NCBI GenBank assembly: GCA_016793165.1
Contig: JAEULA010000043.1
Coordinates: 1-64,000, forward strand
Direction of reading: 5' to 3'
DNA: 64,000 bases
DNA from: Alphaproteobacteria bacterium
GTDB lineage: Bacteria > Pseudomonadota > Alphaproteobacteria > CACIAM-22H2
In this document: in pieces, positions 16,367 through 24,212 of the stretch
Layout: each line of letters begins with the position of its first letter
Position numbering within the stretch: position 1 is the stretch's first letter
Position numbers and translations under genes: made by a program
Notes under the pieces: generated by a model
What the model was told of the DNA's origin: nothing
What the model saw: only the letters and a program-made list of their open reading frames with translations
Database searches by the model: none

Positions 16367-18124
16367 ATGACGTCGGCGCAGGCACAGCCGCTCGCGGCCG
16401 CATCCGCGGATCCCTTCGCCCTCGAACTCGTCAAGAACGCGCTCGCCACCCTTGCCGACGAGATGGCACTGACCGTCTCGCGCACCGCGCGCTCCTTCGT
16501 CGTGAAGGAGGCGCTCGACTTCTCGACCGCGCTGTTCCTCGCCGACGGCGAGATGATCGCGCAGGGCACGTGCCTGCCGTTCCATCTCGGCGCGATGCCC
16601 TTCGCGGTGCAGTCGGTGCTCAAGCAGTTCGGCGGGAAGATCGGCCCCGGCGATCTCTTCATCACCAACGATCCCTGGGACGGCAGCACGCATCTGCCCG
16701 ATATCGTGCTGGTGAAGCCGGTCTTCGCAGAGGGCCGCTGCGTCGCCTTCACCGCGGCACTCGCCCACATGACCGACATCGGCGGACGCATCCCCGGCGG
16801 CAATGCGAGCGATTCCACCGAGATCTATCAGGAAGGCCTGCGCCTGCCGCCCTGCCGCATCTGGCGCGCCGGCGAGCCCGACGAGAACCTGTTCCGCCTG
16901 ATCGAGCGCAACGTGCGCGTCCCCGACAAGGTGCTCGGCGACATCCGCTCGCTGATCGCGGCCTGCATCGTCGGCGAGCGCGAGCTCGTGCGCCTGGTCG
17001 AGCGCTACGGCGCCGACGGTTTCGAGCGCCACTGCCGCGACCTGCTCGACTACACCGAGCGCTTCACCCGCGCCGAGATCGCCAAGCTGCCCAAGGGCAC
17101 GTGGAACTTCGTCGACCATCTCGACGGCGACGGCATCGATCCGAACCCGATCCGCTTCGAGGCGACGGTCACGATCCGCCAGGACTCGCTCACGATCGAC
17201 TTCACCGGCTCGGCGCCGCAGGTGCGCGGCGCGATCAACTGCGTCTACCCGTTCACGCTGTCGACCGCGCTCGCCTGCGTGCGCTCGATGGTCGATCTCT
17301 CGATCCCGAACAACTCGGGCTATTTCCGCCCGATCGAGGTGATCGCGCCCGAGGGCAGCGTCGTCAATCCGCGCCCGCCCGCGGCCGTCGCCGCGCGCGG
17401 CATCACCGGCATCCGCATCGCCGACACGGTGTTCGGCGCGCTCGCCCAGGCCGTGCCGCACATGATCCCGGCCTGCGGCTCGAACCTGCCCGATGTCGGC
17501 GTCTCGTTCGGCGTCACCGACCGCGCGACGGGCCGCAGCCACGTCTATCTCGAGTTCCTGCTTGCGTCGTGGGGCGGCGGCCCCGACCGCGACGGCATGG
17601 ATGCCTGCACCGGCACGCTGGTGAACTACTCGAACACGCCCGCCGAGATGGTCGAGGCCGACGTGCCGATCGCCGTCGAGCGCTACGCCCTCGTCCCCGA
17701 CACCGGCGGTCCCGGCAAGTATCGCGGCGGCCTCGCGGTCGAGCGCCATCTGCGCTTCCGCGCCGACGGCGCCACCCTGCAGATCCGCTCCGACCGCCGC
17801 GATCATCCTCCGTACGGCCTCGACGGCGGTCAGCCCGGCCTGGGCTCCGACGTCTCCATCCAGCGCGCCGATGGCACGATCGAACGCAAGCCCGCGAAGT
17901 TCCTCACCACCGTCAACACCGGCGACATCTTCCGCGTCCGCCTGGCCGGTGCCGGCGGCCACGGCGATCCGTTCGACCGCGACCCCGTCGCCGTCCTCGC
18001 CGACGTCCGCAACGGCAAGATGACCGTCGGACATGCCCGCGCCGCCTACGGGGTCGTCATCACCGAACCCGAACTCGCGCTCGATGGCGCGAGAACACAA
18101 GCGTTGCGAGCCAAGCGCGCCTGA
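16367..18124 (+). CDS. hyuB: Hydantoinase B/oxoprolinase family protein
   Basis: Subunit B of the ATP-dependent hydantoinase/oxoprolinase, 585 residues. Family motifs are DPFALELVKNALATLADEM at the N-terminus, GDLFITNDPWDGSTHLPD near 98-116, and DFTGSAPQVRGAINC near 283-298. The C-terminal part has GGPGKYRGGLAVER and the glycine-rich GAGGHGDPFDRDP typical of HyuB. It works with HyuA, encoded just upstream. Its ribosome-binding site lies in the right arm of the palindrome at 16250-16364, so its translation may be tuned separately from hyuA. It is the last gene of the plus-strand operon. Confidence 0.93.
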   Translation: MTSAQAQPLAAASADPFALELVKNALATLADEMALTVSRTARSFVVKEALDFSTALFLADGEMIAQGTCLPFHLGAMPFAVQSVLKQFGGKIGPGDLFITNDPWDGSTHLPDIVLVKPVFAEGRCVAFTAALAHMTDIGGRIPGGNASDSTEIYQEGLRLPPCRIWRAGEPDENLFRLIERNVRVPDKVLGDIRSLIAACIVGERELVRLVERYGADGFERHCRDLLDYTERFTRAEIAKLPKGTWNFVDHLDGDGIDPNPIRFEATVTIRQDSLTIDFTGSAPQVRGAINCVYPFTLSTALACVRSMVDLSIPNNSGYFRPIEVIAPEGSVVNPRPPAAVAARGITGIRIADTVFGALAQAVPHMIPACGSNLPDVGVSFGVTDRATGRSHVYLEFLLASWGGGPDRDGMDACTGTLVNYSNTPAEMVEADVPIAVERYALVPDTGGPGKYRGGLAVERHLRFRADGATLQIRSDRRDHPPYGLDGGQPGLGSDVSIQRADGTIERKPAKFLTTVNTGDIFRVRLAGAGGHGDPFDRDPVAVLADVRNGKMTVGHARAAYGVVITEPELALDGARTQALRAKRA

Positions 18125-18169
18125 CGATCTGGCGGACGCTTCGCGCCGGCTCGACCAGCCTGCGAGTCG

Positions 18170-18811
18170 ATGCGGTATCCGCTCACGATCAGGCCGATCG
18201 ATACGGTCAGCCTCCGTCCGCGCTTCGTCGTCCGAGACGCCGACGAACAGGCCGTTGCCTCGCTCGAGCACGATGCAGCAGTGGACGTAAGCGGTGTGCT
18301 GCTCGGGCGGACGCCGTGCCTGAAGGTTCTTGGGGGCGATGATTTCGAATCGCTGCTCTTCGATGTCCGCTGGCACGAGAGAGACGATGCAAAGACGACG
18401 TTTCTCGATGCCAAGGGTCGGACCATCGGCAGCATCGATGCGCTCACGGCGAAGGGCAGTGACCCGTCGTGCCCGGTGACCTGCCGGCGTGCCGACGGCA
18501 GCGGACTGTTCCTGCTCCACGACAGGCGGGCGCACACGCATCGTCTGCTGCGCTGGCTCTGCCTCGGCACGTCGCGGCGTCATTGATCATTCGCCATGTC
18601 GGGCTGGGACGTCTTCAGCATCGGAACGTATCTGCTGGGCAAGTCCGACTTCGCCAGCACGCGTCCCGACGGCACCCCGATCATGTCCGGGGAAGGACGG
18701 CTTCAGTCCATGGGCGGCGTCACCATCTGGCTTCACGCCGATCTGGACGAGGCTGAGCACGACCTCGCCTTGCTCGCCGCATTCAGCCAAGCCTTTCTGA
18801 TCGTCAGCTAG
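18170..18811 (+). pseudogene. Decayed LURP-one/tubby-like gene split by an in-frame stop
   Basis: Two frames, 18170-18586 (138 residues) and 18596-18811 (71 residues), lie in the same phase and are separated only by a TGA at 18584-18586. The first part starts like LURP-one-related proteins (MRYPLTIRP...SLRPRFVVRDADEQAV) and later has FLDAKGRTIGSI. The second has the expected tail (GKSDFASTRPDGTPIM, then VTIWLHADLDEAEHDLALL). Read together they give about 213 codons, the usual size of this family. The middle part is weakly family-like, so a compensated frameshift there is also possible. Alternatively these are two small real genes. A fragment repeating the tail follows at 18883. Confidence 0.45.
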
Positions 18812-18840
18812 GCCACCACCGCGAGCGGTGACAAACCCGG

Positions 18841-18871
18841 GGACGTTTTCGGGACGTTTTCGGACGTTTTC
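18841..18871. repeat. Tandem repeat of GGACGTTTTC
   Basis: Three copies of GGACGTTTTC at 18841-18850, 18852-18861 and 18862-18871, the first two separated by one extra G. The T-runs stand out in this GC-rich context. It sits between the broken LURP-one-like gene and the copy of its tail. Confidence 0.8.
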
Positions 18872-18882
18872 CGGTCGCCGCC

Positions 18883-19035
18883 ATGGAACGCGAGCTCGCG
18901 CTGCTAACCGCATGCAGCCAAGCGTTCCTCATCGCGCGTGAGGCCGAACAGGCGTCACGGACGCTGCCGGCGACTCGGGTCCCGTCGGCCACGGATGGCC
19001 CGGTAATCGGGCGAGCTTCCGGAGGAGGGCCGTGA
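18883..19035 (+). pseudogene. Duplicate fragment of the LURP-one-like gene tail
   Basis: A 50-codon open frame whose first residues (ELALLTACSQAFLIAREAEQ) closely match the end of the preceding gene (DLALLAAFSQAFLIVS). The rest has no recognisable pattern. It lacks the upstream part of the domain and a convincing ribosome-binding site. It is best read as the remnant of a second gene copy or a partial tandem duplication. Confidence 0.5.
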
Positions 19036-19124
19036 CGCCGGGAAAGCGGCGTTGCCCATCGCGACTCGTCCTCTATCTTTGGTGGTGACGACGCAATTTC
19101 TACGCGTTGCGAGGGCAGGGGGCG

Positions 19125-19733
19125 ATGGCTGCGGGCGACGAGATGTGGGGCTGGGTGCCGCCGGAGGCGCCCGAGGCGACGCTGGGATGCCTGGGCGAGC
19201 CGGGCTCGCTGACCGAGCGACTGATCGGCAGCGGCAAGGACTTCGCGGTCGAGCTCCTGTTCCTGGGCGACGGTGCGGCGCATCCGGACGAGGCGGCCCC
19301 GGTCGGCGCGCTGCCCGGCGACAGCCTGACCGTGCGGCATGTCGCCTTGACGCTCGACGGGGCCACCGTGGTCGTGGCGCGCAGCTATTGCCGGCCGGGC
19401 TGCCCTGTCTGGGTCCCGATCCTCGACCGCGGCGGCCGCTCGCTCGGTTTCACGCTTTTCTCCGGCGAGGTCGCGCTCGCCCGCGGCGCGCTGGAGTTCA
19501 CGGTCGTCGCGGCGGGACATCCCCTGTACGAGCTTGCGCGGATGCGCGCGCCGGGTGTCGCGCGGCTCGCGGCGCGCCGCTGTCGCTTCGAGCTCGACGG
19601 CGCGCCGCTCGTCGTTTGCGAAGTCTTCCTGCCGGAGCTGGAGCGGCAGCTCGGCGGCATCCCGCAACGAGCCGGTCTCGAGCCTGTCCCCGAGACTCGC
19701 GTGTCGTCCGCGGCTTCGCGTCGCGGCGGCTGA
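19125..19733 (+). CDS. Chorismate lyase (UbiC-like) family protein
   Basis: A 202-residue protein resembling chorismate-pyruvate lyase and related UTRA-like folds. It has the early GSLTERLIGSGKDFAVELL, the VRHVALTLDGATVVVARSYC strand pair, the central ILDRGGRSLGFTLFSG and the closing ELDGAPLVVCEVFLPELE, in the order of the family. Chorismate lyase makes 4-hydroxybenzoate for ubiquinone. However, no ubiA or other quinone gene is adjacent, so a family relative with another role is possible. I start it at the ATG at 19125, preceded by AGGGGG, rather than the TTG at 19107. It is cytoplasmic. Confidence 0.72.
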   Translation: MAAGDEMWGWVPPEAPEATLGCLGEPGSLTERLIGSGKDFAVELLFLGDGAAHPDEAAPVGALPGDSLTVRHVALTLDGATVVVARSYCRPGCPVWVPILDRGGRSLGFTLFSGEVALARGALEFTVVAAGHPLYELARMRAPGVARLAARRCRFELDGAPLVVCEVFLPELERQLGGIPQRAGLEPVPETRVSSAASRRGG

Positions 19734-19781
19734 TCCCCGTCGGCGAGGGCCGTCGGATCCGTCGCGGCGATCCGCCGACCT

Positions 19782-20906
19782 TCAGAACCGGATGACCTGT
19801 CGCACGGTCTTGCCGTCGGCGAGGCGGTCGAAGGCGGCGTTGATGTCGTCGAGGGCGATGGTCTCGCTCAGCAGGCGGTCCACGGGAAGGCGGCCGGCGC
19901 GGTAGAGCGCGACGTAGCGCGGGATGTCGCGCGAGGGCACGCAGGAGCCGACATAGCTGCCCTTGAGCGTGCGCTCCTCGGCGACGAGCTGGACCGGCGG
20001 CAATTGCAGGCGCTGCGTCGGGTTGGGCAGACCAGCCGTCACCGTCGTGCCGCCGCGGCGCGTGATCGCCCACGCGAGCTCGAGCGCCTTCGCCGATCCC
20101 GCCATCTCGAAGGCCGCGTCGACGCCGCCGGCGGTGAGCGTCTTCACCTGTTCCACGGCATCCGCGTCGCGCGCGTTCACCACGTCGCCTGCGCCGAGCT
20201 GCCGCGCGGTCGCGAGCTTCTCCGGCTCGAGGTCGATCGCGACGATGCGCGACGCCCCGCAGGCGACCGCGCCGAGCAGCGCCGCGAGCCCGACGCCGCC
20301 CAGGCCGATGACCGCGACGCTGCTGCCCGGCGCGATGCGCGCCGTGTTGGCGACGGCGCCGACGCCGGTAAGCACGGCGCAGCCGAACAGCGCCGCCTCG
20401 ACCAGCGGCAGGTCCTTCGGGACCTTCACCAGCGAGCGGCGCGAGACGACCGCATGCTCGGCGAAGGCGGAGACGCCGAGATGATGGTGCACGGGCGCCC
20501 CGGCGCGCGCGATGCGACGCCCGCCGCCGAGCATCTCGCCCGCGTTGTTCGCCTTCGCCGCGGGCTCGCACAGCGCCGGCCGTCCTTCGGCGCACGGGCT
20601 GCAGCAGCCGCAGCTCGGCACGAAGACCATGACGACGTGATCGCCGATCGCAAGATCGTCGACACCATCGCCCAGCGCCTCGACGATGCCGGCGGCCTCG
20701 TGGCCGAGCGCCATCGGCGTGGGCCGCGGACGGTCGCCGTTGATGACCGAGAGATCGGAGTGGCAGAGCCCGGCGGCCCCCATGCGCACGAGCACCTCGC
20801 CGCGCTGCGGCGGGGCGAGGTCGATCTCGGCGATCGTCAGCGGCCGCGACTGCGCGTAAGGCCGCGGCCGGCCCATCGCCTCGAGGATGGCGGCGCGCGT
20901 CTTCAT
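19782..20906 (-). CDS. Zinc-dependent alcohol dehydrogenase
   Basis: Medium-chain (MDR) alcohol dehydrogenase of 374 residues. The catalytic zinc site lies in GLCHSD and GHEAAGIV, the structural zinc site in CGCCSPCAEGRPALC, and the NAD fold carries GLGGVGLAAL followed by an acidic residue (AIDLE), which favours NAD over NADP. It resembles class III/aryl-alcohol enzymes. The ATG at 20906 is 4 bases beyond the stop of the nitroreductase gene, so SDR, nitroreductase and this gene form a minus-strand operon. Its substrate is not evident; linkage to an SDR suggests oxidation of an alcohol in a small catabolic or detoxification route. Confidence 0.92.
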   Translation of the reverse strand: MKTRAAILEAMGRPRPYAQSRPLTIAEIDLAPPQRGEVLVRMGAAGLCHSDLSVINGDRPRPTPMALGHEAAGIVEALGDGVDDLAIGDHVVMVFVPSCGCCSPCAEGRPALCEPAAKANNAGEMLGGGRRIARAGAPVHHHLGVSAFAEHAVVSRRSLVKVPKDLPLVEAALFGCAVLTGVGAVANTARIAPGSSVAVIGLGGVGLAALLGAVACGASRIVAIDLEPEKLATARQLGAGDVVNARDADAVEQVKTLTAGGVDAAFEMAGSAKALELAWAITRRGGTTVTAGLPNPTQRLQLPPVQLVAEERTLKGSYVGSCVPSRDIPRYVALYRAGRLPVDRLLSETIALDDINAAFDRLADGKTVRQVIRF

Positions 20907-20910
20907 GCCG

Positions 20911-21768
20911 TCAATCGAGCTTGAAGCCCTGGGCGCGGACATAGGCGCCGAAATCGGCGCGCTGCGGCTCGGCATACTGCCGCGCCTTGTCCTCGGACCA
21001 GCCGTAGAGCGTCGCCTCGCCGAAGCGCGCGACGTCGCGCTGGCGGCGATAGGGCATCATCGCGTGGCGCCGGCGGTCGTAGCCGTCGACGAGCTCGCGG
21101 ATGCTCCCGTCGTCGAAGCGCTCGTGATGTACGGTGGCGGCGAGCGGCAGCCGCGGGCTGAGCACGCCGGCGTTCGCGGGCCAGCCCAGCGTCAGCCCGG
21201 CGACCGGGAACACGCGGTCCGGCAGCCCCAGCAGCTCGCTCACCTCGCGCGGATGGTTGCGGATCTGGCTGATCGGGCAGCAGCCGAGGCCGGCCGTCTC
21301 GGCGGCGGCGACGAACCAGCCGAGCACGATCGCCGCATCGACGCTGGCGTTGAAGAACGCGTCGAGGTGATCGTTGACGAATTCCGGCCCGCGCCACTCG
21401 TGGATCTGCCGCTGGCGGCGATGATTGCCGCAGGCCACGATCCAGACCGGCGCCGACGGCATCCAGTGGTCCTTGCCGCAGAGCTCGACCAGGCGCTCGC
21501 GCGTCGCCGCCTCGGTGACGACGATCAGGTCGCGTGCCTGCATGTCGCTCTTGGACGGCGCCGAAAGCGCCGCGGCGCAGAGGAGGCGCACCAGGGCGGG
21601 ATCGACCGGACGGTCGCTGTAGCCGCGGATCACCCGATGGGTCGCGAGCGCCGTGAGGCCGCCCAGCGCATGGTGCGGCGCGGCCGCGGCCAGGCCGTCG
21701 GCGTCGCCGAAGCGACGGTCGAGCGCCGCGGCGAGCTCGCCGCGCAGCGATTCAGATGCAGCGGCCAC
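20911..21768 (-). CDS. Nitroreductase family protein (NfsA-like)
   Basis: FMN-dependent nitroreductase/flavin reductase-type protein of 285 residues. Family features are HRVIRGYSDRPVDPALVRLLCAAALSAPSKSDMQ near the N-terminus (FMN phosphate site) and LGCCPISQIRNHPREVSELLGLP with GLTLGWP further on, as in NADPH-dependent NfsA/FRP enzymes. The GTG start at 21768 has AGGTGG in front and overlaps the SDR gene by 17 bases, which fits tight operon packing. It reduces nitro compounds, quinones or flavins in the family; the natural substrate is unknown. Confidence 0.88.
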   Translation of the reverse strand: MAAASESLRGELAAALDRRFGDADGLAAAAPHHALGGLTALATHRVIRGYSDRPVDPALVRLLCAAALSAPSKSDMQARDLIVVTEAATRERLVELCGKDHWMPSAPVWIVACGNHRRQRQIHEWRGPEFVNDHLDAFFNASVDAAIVLGWFVAAAETAGLGCCPISQIRNHPREVSELLGLPDRVFPVAGLTLGWPANAGVLSPRLPLAATVHHERFDDGSIRELVDGYDRRRHAMMPYRRQRDVARFGEATLYGWSEDKARQYAEPQRADFGAYVRAQGFKLD

Positions 21769-22507
21769 CGTCCACCTCGAATGCCGTGCCGGTGATGAAG
21801 TTCGCCTCGTCGGAGCACAGGTAGAGCGCGGCGTTTGCGATGTCCTCCGGCATGGAGAAGCGCCCGAGCGGGACGCTCGCCTTGAACCTGGCGCGGTTCT
21901 CCGGCGTGTCGCCGCCCATGAAGTCGGCGAGCATCGGCGTGTCGCCGGCCACGGGGCAGAGACAGTTCACGCGGATCCTGTCGGGCGCGAACTCGACCGC
22001 CATCGACTTCGTCATGGTGATCGCGGCGCCTTTCGACGCGTTGTAGAGCGTGAGGCCCGGCCGCGGCCGCAGGCCCGCCGTCGACGCGGTGTTGAGGATC
22101 ACGCCGCCGCCCTGCCTGCGGAAGACCGGGATCACCTCGAGCGCGGCAAGGTAGATCGCCTTCACGTTCACGGCGAAGATGCGGTCGAACATCGTCTCGT
22201 CGACGTTGAGCATCGACTGGTTGCGATGGGTGTAGCCGGCGTTGTTGACCATGATGTCGACGCGGCCGAAGGCGTCGAGCGTCGCCCCGACCATCGCCTT
22301 CACGTCGGCGGCCTTGGCGACGTCTGCCTTCGCGAAGATCGCCTGGCCGCCCGCCTGCTTGACGGCGTTCGCGACCCGTTCGCCGCCCGCGACGTTGATG
22401 TCGTTGACCACGATCTTCGCGCCCTCGGCCGCGAAGCGGCGCGCGATGCCCTCGCCGAAGCCCGAGCCGCCGCCGGTGACGATCGCAACCTTGTCCTTGA
22501 GCCGCAT
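21752..22507 (-). CDS. SDR family oxidoreductase (3-oxoacyl-ACP reductase-like)
   Basis: Classical short-chain dehydrogenase of 251 residues. The nucleotide site is TGGGSGFGEGIA, the NNAG motif is present, the catalytic Ser lies in ILNTAST, and Tyr and Lys lie in YNASKGA. The acid residue after the second strand (VVNDIN) points to NAD preference. The C-terminus ITGTAFEVDGGRCI is typical. It is the first gene of a minus-strand operon with nitroreductase and alcohol dehydrogenase. It is divergent from the PPOX gene, with about 100 bases between them. The substrate is not identifiable from sequence. Confidence 0.92.
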   Translation of the reverse strand: MRLKDKVAIVTGGGSGFGEGIARRFAAEGAKIVVNDINVAGGERVANAVKQAGGQAIFAKADVAKAADVKAMVGATLDAFGRVDIMVNNAGYTHRNQSMLNVDETMFDRIFAVNVKAIYLAALEVIPVFRRQGGGVILNTASTAGLRPRPGLTLYNASKGAAITMTKSMAVEFAPDRIRVNCLCPVAGDTPMLADFMGGDTPENRARFKASVPLGRFSMPEDIANAALYLCSDEANFITGTAFEVDGGRCI

Positions 22508-22612
22508 GACGTCCTGTTTCCTCCGCTGGGAATCGGCCGAGGATTGCCGAGCGGGGGCGGGCTCGCAAGTTCCGGGTGGCGCCGGCGCGTCGCGGCGCGC
22601 ATGATCGCGGCC

Positions 22613-23251
22613 ATGGACGACGCCACCTCCGTACCGCCCCACGCGGTGACCTCGGCCGCCGAACTGCGCGAGATCTTCGGCAGCCCTTCGGCCCTCGCGG
22701 CCGTCAAGGTCATCCCGGCGCTCGACGCGCATTGCCGGAACTTCATCGCGCTGTCGCCGTTCCTGGTTATCGCGTCGACGAGCCGCGACGGCAGGGCCGA
22801 TGCGAGCCCGAAGGGCGACCCGCCGGGCTTCGTGAAGGTGCTCGACGATCGCACGCTCGCGATCCCGGACCGCCTGGGCAACAACCGCATCGACACGTTC
22901 CTGAACGTGGTCGAGAACCCGGAGATCGGGCTGATCTTCTTCGTGCCGGGCGTCGAGGAGACGCTGCGCGTCAACGGTCGCGCCGTGATCAGCCGCGATC
23001 CGACGCTGCTCTCGCGCATGGTCGAGCAGGGCAAGACGCCGAAGGTCGCGCTCGTCGTGAGCGTGCGCGAGGCCTATCTGCACTGCGCCAAGGCGCTGAA
23101 GCGCTCGCGGCTCTGGGACCCCGCGGCGAAGGTGCCGCGCACCGCGCTGCCGTCGCTCGCGCGCATGATCCTGGATCAGGCGAAGCGCGACGACCCCGTC
23201 GAAGAGGTCGAGGCGCGCATCGAGGATGCCTACCGAACCAAGCTCTACTGA
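22613..23251 (+). CDS. PPOX-type flavoprotein (MSMEG_1061-like)
   Basis: Pyridoxamine 5-phosphate oxidase-fold protein of 212 residues, likely binding FMN or a deazaflavin. It contains VTSAAELREIFG at the N-terminus, FLVIASTSRDGRADASPKGDPPGFV, then IPDRLGNNRIDTFLNVVENPEIGLIFFVPG and ETLRVNGRAVIS, which are typical of this subgroup. ATG 22613 was taken as the start, though an ATG four codons upstream is possible. The last 26 bases overlap the desaturase gene. Members are often annotated only as general redox flavoproteins, and the substrate is unknown. Confidence 0.85.
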   Translation: MDDATSVPPHAVTSAAELREIFGSPSALAAVKVIPALDAHCRNFIALSPFLVIASTSRDGRADASPKGDPPGFVKVLDDRTLAIPDRLGNNRIDTFLNVVENPEIGLIFFVPGVEETLRVNGRAVISRDPTLLSRMVEQGKTPKVALVVSVREAYLHCAKALKRSRLWDPAAKVPRTALPSLARMILDQAKRDDPVEEVEARIEDAYRTKLY

Positions 23252-24179
23252 CCTGCCGCGGCCGATCGGGCGGCTGCTGGATCCGGCGGAGCTGAAGGCC
23301 CTGTCGCGCCGCTCCACGGCGCGCGGCGCGGCCCAGCTGGCGCTTCACCTCGCCATGCTGGCGGCATCCGCGGCGCTCGTCGCCTGGTCGCGCGGCGCGC
23401 CGGCGCTGCTCGTCCCGGCGCTGCTCGTCCCGGCGATGGTCCTGCACGGCTGGCTGCTGCTCGCGTTGTTCGCGCCGCTGCACGAGACGGCGCACTACAC
23501 GGCCTTCGTCGCGCGACCGCTCAATCTGACGGTCGGCTGGCTGTGCGGGCTGCCGGCGCTGTTCAACTGGCACTACTACCAGCTGTTCCACTTCGCCCAT
23601 CATCGTCATACCCAGGATCCGGCGCGCGACCCCGAGCTCGATCCGCCGGCGCCGCGCGACCGCCTCGACTACCTGCTGCGGCTCACGGGCTGGCACACCT
23701 GGAAGGGGCGGGTGCGCGTGATGGCGCGCCTCGCGCTCGGGCGCGCCGAGACCTTCGCGTTCATCCCCGAGGCGGCGCGCGCGCGGGTCGTCGCCAGCGC
23801 CCGGCTGCAGCTCGCGGCCACGCTGCTCTTCGTGGCGATCGCCGTCGCGGCGGGACGTGGCGTCGATCTCCTCGTGTTCTGGATCGGCCCGGTGCTGCTC
23901 GCGATGCCGCTGCTGCGCGCCTATCTGCTCGTCGAGCACACGGGATGCAGCGAGGACGACGACGGCCTTGCCAATACTCGCACGACGCTCACCGCCGCAT
24001 TCGTCCGCGCCTCGATGTGGAACATGCCCTTCCACGCCGAGCACCACCTGTTCCCGTCGATCCCGTTCCATGCGCTGCCCGCGGTCCACGCCCGCATCGC
24101 GCCGCATCTCCGGCACGTGGCGCCGGGATACGTCCGCGCGACGGCCTCGATCCTCGGCGCGCTGCCGCGGAGCCGCTAG
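23226..24179 (+). CDS. Membrane fatty acid desaturase family protein
   Basis: Integral-membrane di-iron desaturase/hydroxylase of 317 residues. Three histidine clusters are present: HETAH (86-90), HFAHHRH (122-128) and HAEHH followed by a further His (about 259-271). Hydrophobic segments at about 38-80 and 180-215 fit four membrane passes. The family introduces double bonds or hydroxyl groups into fatty acids or carotenoids using oxygen. The start overlaps the PPOX gene by 26 bases in a different frame, so the two are probably co-transcribed. The substrate cannot be told from sequence. Confidence 0.9.
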   Translation: MPTEPSSTDLPRPIGRLLDPAELKALSRRSTARGAAQLALHLAMLAASAALVAWSRGAPALLVPALLVPAMVLHGWLLLALFAPLHETAHYTAFVARPLNLTVGWLCGLPALFNWHYYQLFHFAHHRHTQDPARDPELDPPAPRDRLDYLLRLTGWHTWKGRVRVMARLALGRAETFAFIPEAARARVVASARLQLAATLLFVAIAVAAGRGVDLLVFWIGPVLLAMPLLRAYLLVEHTGCSEDDDGLANTRTTLTAAFVRASMWNMPFHAEHHLFPSIPFHALPAVHARIAPHLRHVAPGYVRATASILGALPRSR

Positions 24180-24212
24180 TTCGGTGGTGGCGGAACGCAG
24201 GGAGGCTCGAGC

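Larger units (their letters stand above)
18812..19124. other. Gene-poor stretch with tandem repeat and gene-tail fragment
   Basis: This 313-base gap holds a three-copy tandem repeat (18841-18871) and a 50-codon remnant (18883-19035) that repeats the end of the preceding broken gene. No other coding signal is seen before the ubiC-like gene. Confidence 0.6.

Noticed and set aside
16211..18583. 790-codon minus-strand frame opposite hyuB
   Set aside because: Biased composition and no domain; hyuB motifs are clear on the plus strand.
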